This document shows positions 56,750 through 64,000 of a stretch of DNA of 64,000 bases, piece after piece. The stretch covers positions 1,674,001 to 1,738,000 of the forward strand of contig NZ_CP008849.1 of NCBI RefSeq assembly GCF_000730385.1. Reading direction: 5' to 3'. This DNA comes from Alteromonas australica. Its GTDB lineage: Bacteria; Pseudomonadota; Gammaproteobacteria; Enterobacterales; Alteromonadaceae. Both the position numbers and the translations under genes were made by a program. The notes below the pieces were generated by a model. That model worked only from the letters and a program-made list of their open reading frames with translations, did no database searches and was not told the DNA's origin. Position 1 is the first letter of the stretch. The number at the start of each line of letters is the position of its first letter.

Positions 56750-58762
56750 ATGGTAAACGGTACAGGCCTTCAGCAAGCCATGGCAAGTGAAGATACTACA
56801 AAAGTAGCCCGCATCGAACAGTTGTTACGATGTGGGTGTGAGTCGCTTAATGCCTCGCAAGGCGTCGCCTTGTGTCTTGCAGACGACTACACCGATGTGA
56901 TTGCACGCGCCACACTGCAAAAGCCGCCTTCGTTACCGTTAATGCCTCCCTTGCCATTTGCAAAATCCTCTCCCTTGCCTACGTCTCATGAGCAAGCAGA
57001 ACCGAGATTTCTGCATTGGGCGAATCTTTACCTTGGGGCTACGTCCTTTGTTTGTGGAGACATTTATGCTTATGGTTCTTACCAAGTTGTATTTATATTT
57101 ATTTTCGATACCCCTATCACCTATAGCAGTGAGCTTAAAGATAAGCTCACGCTGTTAAATGGCTGGCTTAAATCCCTCTTAATCGAAGTAGAATACAAAG
57201 ACTCATTTAAAAATAACCTCCTGTTTGAAAAACTGCAAAGCGTAGCGAATATAGGTACGTGGGAAGTCGATTTACTCAATAATTCATTGACTTGGTCTAG
57301 TCAAACACGGGTTATCCATGAAGTTGATGAGAATTTTATTCCACAACTCGACACGGCAATCTATTTTTATAAAGAAGGGCACGATAGAGACGAGATTTCT
57401 AGAATTGTCAGTACTGCAATAAAAACCGGTGAGTCATGGAATGCCACCTTGCAATTGATTTCTGCAAAGGGGAATCCTGTGTGGATTGAAACCCACGGTA
57501 TGGCAGAAATGGTAGATGGCGTGTGCGTACGTTTGTTTGGCACTTGCCAGAATGTGAATAAGGCCATGGCGCTGCGGTTAGAGTTGGACGAACAGCGTGA
57601 AGCCGCAGTGAAAGCGTACAATGCTCGAGGTGAATTGCTTTCAAGGATTAGCCATGAATTGCGCACACCATTAAATGGTATTACTGGCATGCTGCAAGCT
57701 ATTCGCTTTGAAGACAGAGAGCATATTCGCGCAAGAAAAACAGAACTGGCGTTAAAAAGTTCAGACAAACTTCTTAGCTTAATTAACGATGTGCTTGACT
57801 ACACAGATATGTCTAGCGGAAATTTTGAACTTGTCACGTCCGATTTTTGTGTGCGTGCACTGGTGGAAGATTTGATTGATGTGTTCAAGCCGCAATGCCA
57901 AGAAAAAGGCTTACGGCTCTATTCGGGAGTGACCTTTCCTCCCAACACTTATATACACAGTGACGCAGCAAGAATAAGCCAAGTTTTGAATAATCTTATG
58001 AGTAATGCCGTGAAATACACCGCGCAAGGCCATATTTCCGTGCATGTGACACTCAAAGATGTCGCGGGCGTGCAGCACTTGCTCATCTCCGTTGAAGACT
58101 CTGGTAAAGGGATGTCTGAGGCCACGGTGAAAAGCCTGTTTGTTCCTTTAATTCATGGCGATAAGTTTTCGTCTGTTGAGGGCAGTGGCAGTGGCTTGGG
58201 CTTATCCATTGCAAAACAGATCATTGATAAGATGGAAGGGGAGTTAGACATTACCACTGAGGAAGGAAAGGGCAGTTGTTTTGACATTGTTATTCCTATT
58301 GAAAAGCCGTCTGCAAAAAAACAAGAAATGTCTGATACAGACAGTTTACCTTCCACGCTACTTGCGTTGCCATTATCTATTTTAGTGGTGGATGATAACG
58401 ATATTAACCGAATCGTTCTTAGCTCTATGCTCGAGAAGTTTAACTTTAAGGCAGACGAGGCACAGAATGGGCGAATAGCGGTAGAAATGGCCAAGGCCAA
58501 ACCTTACGATATTATTTTTATGGATTGTTCTATGCCGGTGTTGGATGGGTTGAGCGCCACGAAAATCATCGTGGAGGAGGGCTATCTTCCTGTGAATGGC
58601 CGTGTTATTGCAGTAACGGCAAACACCACAGATGACGATCGCCAAGCATGCCACAAGGCGGGAATGGCAGAGTTTCTTGCCAAGCCAGTTGAACAAACGT
58701 CGGTGACCAACATATTAAGGCAAGTGCTGCACAATAAAGCCTCAGCCATTCGACAGCACTAG
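56750..58762 (+). CDS. Soluble hybrid sensor histidine kinase
   Basis: The 670-residue protein has no membrane segment. An N-terminal region (about 10-150) looks GAF-like but is divergent, followed by a PAS-like domain (about 160-275), HisKA with His302 in SRISHELRTPLNG, HATPase with NLMSNAVKYT, VEDSGKGM and GSGSGLGLS, and a C-terminal receiver domain with Asp592 in IIFMDCSMPVLDG and Lys in AKPVEQ. It can start a His-Asp phosphorelay whose next step needs an HPt protein, such as the one encoded at 52926-53294; the neighbouring REC proteins are candidate outputs. Confidence 0.92.
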   Translation: MVNGTGLQQAMASEDTTKVARIEQLLRCGCESLNASQGVALCLADDYTDVIARATLQKPPSLPLMPPLPFAKSSPLPTSHEQAEPRFLHWANLYLGATSFVCGDIYAYGSYQVVFIFIFDTPITYSSELKDKLTLLNGWLKSLLIEVEYKDSFKNNLLFEKLQSVANIGTWEVDLLNNSLTWSSQTRVIHEVDENFIPQLDTAIYFYKEGHDRDEISRIVSTAIKTGESWNATLQLISAKGNPVWIETHGMAEMVDGVCVRLFGTCQNVNKAMALRLELDEQREAAVKAYNARGELLSRISHELRTPLNGITGMLQAIRFEDREHIRARKTELALKSSDKLLSLINDVLDYTDMSSGNFELVTSDFCVRALVEDLIDVFKPQCQEKGLRLYSGVTFPPNTYIHSDAARISQVLNNLMSNAVKYTAQGHISVHVTLKDVAGVQHLLISVEDSGKGMSEATVKSLFVPLIHGDKFSSVEGSGSGLGLSIAKQIIDKMEGELDITTEEGKGSCFDIVIPIEKPSAKKQEMSDTDSLPSTLLALPLSILVVDDNDINRIVLSSMLEKFNFKADEAQNGRIAVEMAKAKPYDIIFMDCSMPVLDGLSATKIIVEEGYLPVNGRVIAVTANTTDDDRQACHKAGMAEFLAKPVEQTSVTNILRQVLHNKASAIRQH

Positions 58763-58780
58763 CCAACGGGGGTTAACACA

Positions 58781-59866
58781 TTATTGTGAGGGTGTAGGTA
58801 ACTGTGTTTTACGTTTATCCCAATGTTTCACTACATCGTCAATGACAACCGAACCCACAAGGTAAGCCGACTCAATCGCTGACAACATGGCAGCATAGCC
58901 TTCACCAGAGCTTTCTAATTTTAGGTTTTCTGCCGCCGTTAAATCCCCTGGTTGCATGGTAAAGTTACTTGCTGTTCGTAAAATTAAAAGGCGGTTTTTA
59001 TCGACTTTTCCTGCATTATCAAGGTATGTCAGCGCTTGTAATGTTGCTGAGTCTTCCATTCCTGACGTCACGAAATTTCCATTGTCTTTTGTCCAGTAAG
59101 AGACCCATTGATTGGCCCAATCGTTCAGTAACTTACCGTGCCAAAATGTTGAAGCTGACAGATGCGACCCCTTCATTACCGAAGGTGTTTTCTGTGCATT
59201 GGCGAATTTGACATATTTGGCGCGCAGGGCGTCCATTGCTGATGTATTAGGTAATTGAATATTAGCTGTTTTTTCAAATGCCCATTGCATGAGATCATGG
59301 TTAAGCACATACACTTCGCCGTTTGGCGCATTGAGCGGGTCAACGTCCTCTGCATTGGCATACGGAGAATGCGCGAATAAAGGGAAGTAGCCTGTGGACC
59401 AGTCTGCGGGTATTTCTCTGGCATCTATTTGGTGTGCTAAATCGCCGTCTACCACATAATCTGTCCATATAGCCGAACCAATGGTGCCATCTTGAGGGTC
59501 AATCCCTGCAATGCCGGCCACCAACCAATACGCGTGAGTTAAGTCAAAGCGAGGGTCTAACCCAAGTGACATTATAGCTGCCGAAGCGCGGGCGATACCC
59601 ATTCCCGTCACTATGCCTAAAACACCGGTTTCTTCGTTTACGAAGATATCATGATGAGCATGAGGAAGCGGATAATGGCTGGTTAGCTTTTGTTTCTCTT
59701 TCCATAACTGGAATTCACCAGGTCGGTCGCCTTCGTCTTCGCCAATTTCAAACATGGCAACAACAACTGCTTTTATTTCTATTGGTGAAGAGGATTCGGC
59801 CAATGCCGTATTAAAAGAAAAAAATGAAAATAATAGAAGGGCGGATAAGCGAATGACTAAGCGCAT
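58781..59866 (-). CDS. Purine nucleoside permease (NUP) family periplasmic protein
   Basis: The 361-residue protein has a Sec signal peptide (about 1-23, ending NTALAES) and the NUP family (PF06516) pattern: KAVVVAMFEIGEDEGDRPGEF, TGMGIARASAAIMSLGLDPRF, WLVAGIAGIDP, GSAIWTDYVVDGDLAHQID and GMEDSATLQAL (each shown in part). Despite the name it has no membrane helices and resembles a nucleoside phosphorylase fold, so it may bind or cleave nucleosides in the periplasm. It follows a TonB receptor on the same strand, with a terminator between them. Confidence 0.85.
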   Translation of the reverse strand: MRLVIRLSALLLFSFFSFNTALAESSSPIEIKAVVVAMFEIGEDEGDRPGEFQLWKEKQKLTSHYPLPHAHHDIFVNEETGVLGIVTGMGIARASAAIMSLGLDPRFDLTHAYWLVAGIAGIDPQDGTIGSAIWTDYVVDGDLAHQIDAREIPADWSTGYFPLFAHSPYANAEDVDPLNAPNGEVYVLNHDLMQWAFEKTANIQLPNTSAMDALRAKYVKFANAQKTPSVMKGSHLSASTFWHGKLLNDWANQWVSYWTKDNGNFVTSGMEDSATLQALTYLDNAGKVDKNRLLILRTASNFTMQPGDLTAAENLKLESSGEGYAAMLSAIESAYLVGSVVIDDVVKHWDKRKTQLPTPSQ

Positions 59867-59885
59867 AGTGGTCCTTTTTCGAGAT

Positions 59886-59922
59886 TAAAAAAAAGGTAAA
59901 CCTGAATAACAGGTTCACCTTT
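59886..59922 (-). terminator. Rho-independent terminator after the TonB receptor
   Basis: On the minus strand AAAGGT-AACCTG / CAGGTT-ACCTTT (one internal mismatch) ends in an 8-nt T-run, 27 nt after the receptor stop and 20 nt before the NUP gene. It separates or attenuates the two. Confidence 0.85.
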
Positions 59923-59948
59923 AAAGTTAAGCACTCAACGTTAAATGC

Positions 59949-62339
59949 TTAGAATTTGTATGAGAACTTCGCGTTCCAGTGACGTGGTAGTTCAGGTAGT
60001 ACAATTTGGCTACCGAACAAGTCAGGGAAGTTAGAGCGGAAATATTTCTCATCAGTTAGGTTCTTAACAGTAAGGTTAACACTCCAGTCTTCAGCTTGGT
60101 AAGATAAACCTGCGTTCACCAAGGTGTAAGAAGGTAGCGTAACCGCACCAGAGTAACCCGATGCCACTTCGTCAGCATTCACAACGCTAACGCTTGCTGC
60201 ATAACCGTTAAGGAAATCGTAGGTAGCGGTTAAGCCATACGTGTTTTCAGGAATACCGGCTTTAATGGCTTCAACGTTGTCGTAGGCAGTATTACCGTTT
60301 GGTGTGCCACCGAAGAAGATTGAAGGATCGTCGATATTCGCGAAGTCTTCTGCACCTAAGAAACCAAACTGGTAGCTACTTGCAACAGCGGTCAGGTTGG
60401 TCACTTCAATGTTAGTGTAAACGGCTGACAGTACTAGCTGCTCATTCACTACCCAACGAACCTCAAACTCAGTTCCTTCGTTGTTGGTGGTATTGTTGGT
60501 AACCGTAGACTGAGCGTTAATATCAGTACGCTCTTGCTCATAGATTGATAGAGCAAAGTACAAGCTATCGTCTAGGAATGAACCTTTAACACCATATTCA
60601 AACAGTTCAGAGGTATCGAAATAGCCACCTGGAATGTTCTCTACGTCAATGTTCGCACCTTGACCTGCTACAATGGTCGCTTGCTCTGCTGCCGTAATGT
60701 AAGGAATTAAGCCAAATTCAGTTTTGAATGAGATACTGGCATTCCAAGAGAAACCGTCTTCTGTATCTTCTGCGCTAACGTCTGCATCGCCACCAAACAG
60801 TGTAGAGCCACCTGGTGTAGTACTTTCAACATCTACTGAATCATAACGCACACCTAGAACAAGGTTTAGGCCGCTTTCCCAAGTTAGGTCAGTCATGGCT
60901 GCCATACCTAGGTTAAGGTAGTTACCTACGTCGTAGTTTGAGTAACCCCAACCTGCGCGGGTTGCCAGTAAACGTCTATCAAGTGCAGTCGATTCACCGG
61001 TAAGGTCACGACGATCGAAGAATTCGTTGATAAAATCGTCACCACTTTCGAAATCAGTGTAACGAACAGAGGGTGAAAACTGGAATTGTGCCAATAAGGT
61101 GTCAGACTCGTATTCTGTACCAAATACAATTTTGTCTTCTACTACGTAAGCATCGTGGAATTGAGAAAAACCATAGGCGTTTTCGTTTAAGTTTTCATAG
61201 CTTTCGTAGAAAAACTGGTTTTTGATTTCCCAGCCGTTATCAGTGTAGTAAAGCATGTCGAAGTAGAACGTACTTACTTCGTTTGCAAGTACATCGTCTG
61301 CCGCAATTAGCGTTTGATCGCGGCCAAGTTTCGCAGTACCTACGTTAACTAATGCCATAGCATCGCTGAAGCTAGAACCGTCTTCAGTAAGCGGGTCAAC
61401 TTCAACAAATAAGTTCTCAGCAAAGTATTCCCAATGACTAATGCTACCATCACCGTCTGTATCAAGAGGCTGTGCATCACCCGTGATGTATGTGCCATTA
61501 TCGATAAGATCTTGAGTAACACGGTTCCAGCCTGCGTTCTGGTTACCATCATATTTATGGTACATACCGCCAAACTCAATGCTTAGCTTATCAGTAAGAT
61601 CCATATCAAAAGCCGCTTGAACCACAGTCTGGTCTGTTTCACTGTTGCGGTAGTAAGAGTCTGAATTCTCAATTTCGGCGTAGATGTAATAACCGAAGTC
61701 TTTACCAGAGACTTTACCTGGGCCACCGACTTCTGCGGTAACAATATTTTTATCCCACGAACCTGTGGTATACGACATTGCGCCAGTAGGCTCATCTAAA
61801 TACTGACCACGGCCAACTTTCGCTGATTTAGGGTTAAAGTTTAAGTAACCGCCAATTTTCGCTGGTCCATAAATAGGTGAAGCTGGACCACGTACAATAT
61901 CAACACTACTTGAAGCACCGATAGGCGTAGGGTAGTTACCAGGGTTGTCTAATCGTCTAACGCCACGAAAGTAAACTTCGCCGGGTGTACCACGTACATC
62001 CAATGAACCTGCTACCCCGAAAAACGATTGGGTAAAGGTACCTGGTGCAAATGCCACAAGTTCATCAATATCGGCTACGTTGAAACGTTCCATTTGCTCT
62101 TGCGAAATGGTTGAAGCTGAACGCGGCGTCTCAAGGATTGACTTACCAAAACCGAATACAGACTCTACGTCTTGGCCAGGTAAGCTGCCTAGTGAACCCT
62201 TAACCTCAATTTTTTCAATATCTGCATCAGAAACGGTCTCTTCTGTTTCTTGCGCTACAGCAAGTGATGACGCAGACAATGCCAAACCTACGGTTAAAGC
62301 ACGTGCAAGCGGGTTTAATTTGAATGTAGTGTTAATCAT
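59949..62339 (-). CDS. TonB-dependent outer-membrane receptor
   Basis: The 796-residue protein has a long signal peptide (about 1-30, ALSASSLAVAQE), a TonB-box-like DIEKIEVKG, a plug domain (SASTISQEQMERFNVADIDELV, RGTPGEVYFRGVRRLDNPG, SVDIVRGPASPIYGPAKIGG in part) and a 22-strand-type barrel ending in the aromatic ..WNAKFSYKF. GAGGA precedes the chosen ATG; an upstream in-frame start adds 35 non-signal residues and is rejected. Its neighbour, a periplasmic nucleoside-binding-family protein, suggests purine nucleosides or related compounds as substrate; this is inference. Confidence 0.92.
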   Translation of the reverse strand: MINTTFKLNPLARALTVGLALSASSLAVAQETEETVSDADIEKIEVKGSLGSLPGQDVESVFGFGKSILETPRSASTISQEQMERFNVADIDELVAFAPGTFTQSFFGVAGSLDVRGTPGEVYFRGVRRLDNPGNYPTPIGASSSVDIVRGPASPIYGPAKIGGYLNFNPKSAKVGRGQYLDEPTGAMSYTTGSWDKNIVTAEVGGPGKVSGKDFGYYIYAEIENSDSYYRNSETDQTVVQAAFDMDLTDKLSIEFGGMYHKYDGNQNAGWNRVTQDLIDNGTYITGDAQPLDTDGDGSISHWEYFAENLFVEVDPLTEDGSSFSDAMALVNVGTAKLGRDQTLIAADDVLANEVSTFYFDMLYYTDNGWEIKNQFFYESYENLNENAYGFSQFHDAYVVEDKIVFGTEYESDTLLAQFQFSPSVRYTDFESGDDFINEFFDRRDLTGESTALDRRLLATRAGWGYSNYDVGNYLNLGMAAMTDLTWESGLNLVLGVRYDSVDVESTTPGGSTLFGGDADVSAEDTEDGFSWNASISFKTEFGLIPYITAAEQATIVAGQGANIDVENIPGGYFDTSELFEYGVKGSFLDDSLYFALSIYEQERTDINAQSTVTNNTTNNEGTEFEVRWVVNEQLVLSAVYTNIEVTNLTAVASSYQFGFLGAEDFANIDDPSIFFGGTPNGNTAYDNVEAIKAGIPENTYGLTATYDFLNGYAASVSVVNADEVASGYSGAVTLPSYTLVNAGLSYQAEDWSVNLTVKNLTDEKYFRSNFPDLFGSQIVLPELPRHWNAKFSYKF

Positions 62340-62807
62340 GTTTTCCTCATTATTTTTATTAACCTTGGAACAGGTTTTTATGCACGGGATAATAAAAGTA
62401 TGCATGTCGTTACTTAGCACAATAAGTGCCAGCTTCCTGTCCAACTGGTCAATTTATGAGGTATTTGTAAGTTATTGATAAATATTGACATTTTAAAGTA
62501 AGAAATTTCAGCATATGTTATAGTTTTGTAAAATTTCGGTGGGTTGCCCTAATTGCACCACTAGAGTGATATCCCGTGAAGCATTGCACCAAAAGAGAAC
62601 TTGCCTCGTACAAAACGGCTTAATCTCTTTTTAGCTGATGCACATTTAGACTTGTGCTATCCCTGCTTTGACGCCAAGATACTGAAACTTCTATCATTCA
62701 ATATTGAAGCTATGCGGTTATGGTTCTTTTTAATGCAGACACACTTTTCGCCAGTGTTTGGCGTTAGACCGCGATCGTCAGTTAATCTTTTCACATTCTG
62801 GATAGGT
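62340..62807. other. Intergenic region upstream of the TonB receptor and DUF2798 genes
   Basis: This 468-nt divergent region is AT-rich. The only repeat seen is the 9-mer ATTGCACCA at 62552 and again at 62583 (31 bp apart, three helical turns), which could be a paired regulator site. Open codons run through part of it on the plus strand (from 62601) but are not protein-like. Confidence 0.4.
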
Positions 62808-63041
62808 ATGATCTCTGCAAAATATCAGCGGTTGGTTTTCGCTTTTTTTATGTCGTTATTAATGAGCTTTCTAATGAGTGGAATAATTACCTTCATTAAT
62901 TTGGGCTGGGTGAGTGATTTTTTTGTTCTCTGGATGGACGCATATTGGAAGGCGTTTGTTATTGCATTCCCTACTATTTTTGTGGTTGCCCCTATTGTAC
63001 AGAAACTCACGGCGAAGCTTATTATACAGGAGCCCCAATAG
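62808..63041 (+). CDS. DUF2798 small membrane protein
   Basis: The 77-residue protein has two membrane helices and the DUF2798 pattern: KYQRLVFAFFMSLLMSFLMS near the start, WMDAYWKAFVIAFPTIFVVAP, PIVQKLTAKLI. Function unknown. The ATG at 62808 is chosen because it matches the usual length of the family (75-80) and has AGG 4-5 nt upstream; the 69 codons open before it are not family-like. It is flanked by two TonB receptor genes on the opposite strand. Confidence 0.8.
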   Translation: MISAKYQRLVFAFFMSLLMSFLMSGIITFINLGWVSDFFVLWMDAYWKAFVIAFPTIFVVAPIVQKLTAKLIIQEPQ

Positions 63042-63078
63042 TTAATCGCTATGCGGCGTTAACCGCATAGCGATTAAC
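63041..63078. terminator. Perfect 16-bp inverted repeat between convergent genes
   Basis: GTTAATCGCTATGCGG-CGTTAA-CCGCATAGCGATTAAC starts on the last base of the DUF2798 stop and ends 10 nt before the TonB receptor stop. There is no T-run; a bidirectional terminator is likely. Confidence 0.65.
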
Positions 63079-63088
63079 CTTGTGCAGG

Positions 63089-64000
63089 TTAAAACGTATA
63101 GGTGACCGTGAGTGAATACGTTCTGCCTGCAGAGGGCTTAACAACCACAGAGTCGAATAAATCCGCTGAGGTATAATATTCTTCGTCAAGTAAGTTATTC
63201 GCTTGCAACAATGCCGTTACAGCGCCGTTTGAATAACTTAATGAACCATTCCAAATACTGTAACTTGGCAGCATAACGGTTTGCATGATGTCGGTGTAGG
63301 TTTCATCTACCCAGGTGACCCCTAAGCTACCAGTTATGGCTGCATCACCCATAGGCTGCACCCACGTACCATACAAGCTTACAATGTTGTCTGGCAGACC
63401 ACCTCTGTCTAAGCGTACGTTGTCGCCAACGAATGCGGCACGCGGGCCCGCAATACGTCCACCGTATACGTCGTCAGGGTTTAGGCCATTTTGTGCCGCA
63501 AAGTCGACTCCGTTTATCACAGCAAGTGCGCTATTACTGACTTCTTCCGTTTTAGTATGGGTGGCAGTGGCAAGTATCGACAAGTTTTCAGTCACTAACG
63601 CGCGCGCTTCAAACTCTAAGCCTTCACCGTACACGGCAACAAGCGCACCGGTTTGGCTTTCTCTGTAGGTTTTATCTTGGTCATAGTACGCAATAGCGGA
63701 ATAAAGCTTGTTATCTAACAAGTTCATCTTAAGACCAATTTCAGTGAGTGTAGATTCTTGAATGTATTGACTATTCTCAATAGTGGTAGGAATAATGCCG
63801 CCCAACTGATTAGTGCTCAGTGAGTTAGACTCGGAATAGGTTACGTAAGGAATAATACCGTCAGCATCATAGGAAAGTGATGTGTTAAAACTAAACGCTG
63901 TATCGCTTCCGCTAACCACGCCGTTGCCTTGCTCTGCCCCCAGTAGACTTACCCAGCCATTTTCAGACTCAACATCAAAATAGTCGTAACGCCCACCAAG
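63089..64000 (-). CDS. TonB-dependent receptor, C-terminal part (runs off window)
   Basis: The minus-strand frame is open from the right edge of the window to a stop at 63089, about 303 codons. It encodes the C-terminal half of a TonB-receptor barrel: GGRYDYFDVESENGW at the edge, ESTLTEIGLKMNLLDNKLY in the middle, ANNLLDEEYYTSADLFDS and a terminal aromatic YSLTVTYTF. It resembles the receptor at 59949-62339 in motif order, so the two may be tandem paralogues. The start, plug and signal peptide lie outside. Substrate unknown. Confidence 0.9.
   Translation of the reverse strand, partial: LGGRYDYFDVESENGWVSLLGAEQGNGVVSGSDTAFSFNTSLSYDADGIIPYVTYSESNSLSTNQLGGIIPTTIENSQYIQESTLTEIGLKMNLLDNKLYSAIAYYDQDKTYRESQTGALVAVYGEGLEFEARALVTENLSILATATHTKTEEVSNSALAVINGVDFAAQNGLNPDDVYGGRIAGPRAAFVGDNVRLDRGGLPDNIVSLYGTWVQPMGDAAITGSLGVTWVDETYTDIMQTVMLPSYSIWNGSLSYSNGAVTALLQANNLLDEEYYTSADLFDSVVVKPSAGRTYSLTVTYTF

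Noticed and set aside
62601..62807. N-terminal extension of the DUF2798 protein
   Set aside because: The 69 extra codons are not family-like and the family length fits the later ATG.

Overview
This 64 kb window is a chromosomal segment of a marine gammaproteobacterium, most likely Alteromonas or a close relative in Alteromonadaceae. The basis is the gene content and order (lolB-ispE-tRNA-Gln-prs, hemA-prfA-prmC-sirB2-kdsA, gcvA-ygdD-rlmM, seqA-pgm, dapE-yffB), DUF2897 and a second EF-G, many c-di-GMP enzymes and TonB receptors, and a moderate GC content. No insertion sequence, CRISPR array, rRNA operon or phage module was seen.

Layout. 1-11.7 kb: housekeeping genes for isoprenoids (ispE), lipoprotein sorting (lolB), haem (hemA), translation termination (prfA, prmC) and KDO (kdsA), with an HD-GYP response regulator inserted in the hemA-kdsA run; then a GcvA-like regulator, an alpha/beta hydrolase, DUF423 and rlmM. 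11.8-14.7 kb: second elongation factor G and a GNAT acetyltransferase. 14.8-18.4 kb: a minus-strand operon of a formate/nitrite channel (FNT), a membrane-anchored PP2C phosphatase/Ser-Thr kinase fusion and cyanase. Its long leader carries NtrC-like half-sites, a sigma-54-type promoter, two tandem hexaloop hairpins of the ANTAR (NasR/NasT) target type and an intrinsic terminator. 18.6-25.3 kb: seqA, pgm, glgP (glycogen/glucose-1-phosphate metabolism) and an EAL protein. 25.4-31.4 kb: astE, HIT, ybjQ, DUF2897, an M15 peptidase, dapE, yffB, a degenerate EIIA-Glc-like protein overlapping an ACT protein, a cluster of DnaA-box-like sites and a VOC protein. 31.5-38.5 kb: hppD and hmgA (tyrosine catabolism), patatin, tRNA-Val, a divergent FtsZ paralogue and a WYL regulator.

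38.5-52.9 kb: a PAS-GGDEF cyclase followed by a near-complete purine degradation cluster. Adenine deaminase, guanine deaminase, XdhA/XdhB/XdhC, PuuD, UraH, UraD and PuuE take adenine and guanine through xanthine and urate to allantoin and allantoate. An AzgA-type permease and a RutR-like TetR regulator accompany them. Palindromes matching the RutR operator pattern lie in the xdhA/tetR and permease/deaminase intergenic regions, with a third, weaker match before the gcvA-like gene.

52.9-58.8 kb: a phosphorelay/c-di-GMP module (orphan HPt, REC-PAS-GGDEF-EAL, REC-GGDEF, soluble hybrid histidine kinase). 58.8-64 kb: a periplasmic purine-nucleoside permease-family protein downstream of a TonB-dependent receptor, DUF2798, and a second TonB receptor that runs off the window.

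The most notable items are the ANTAR-type leader over the FNT-kinase/phosphatase-cyanase operon, the FtsZ paralogue with an intact T7 loop and C-terminal tail but almost no linker, the EIIA-like protein that has lost both active-site histidines, and the DnaA-box cluster. All family assignments are by eye from translated sequence; no database search was run.
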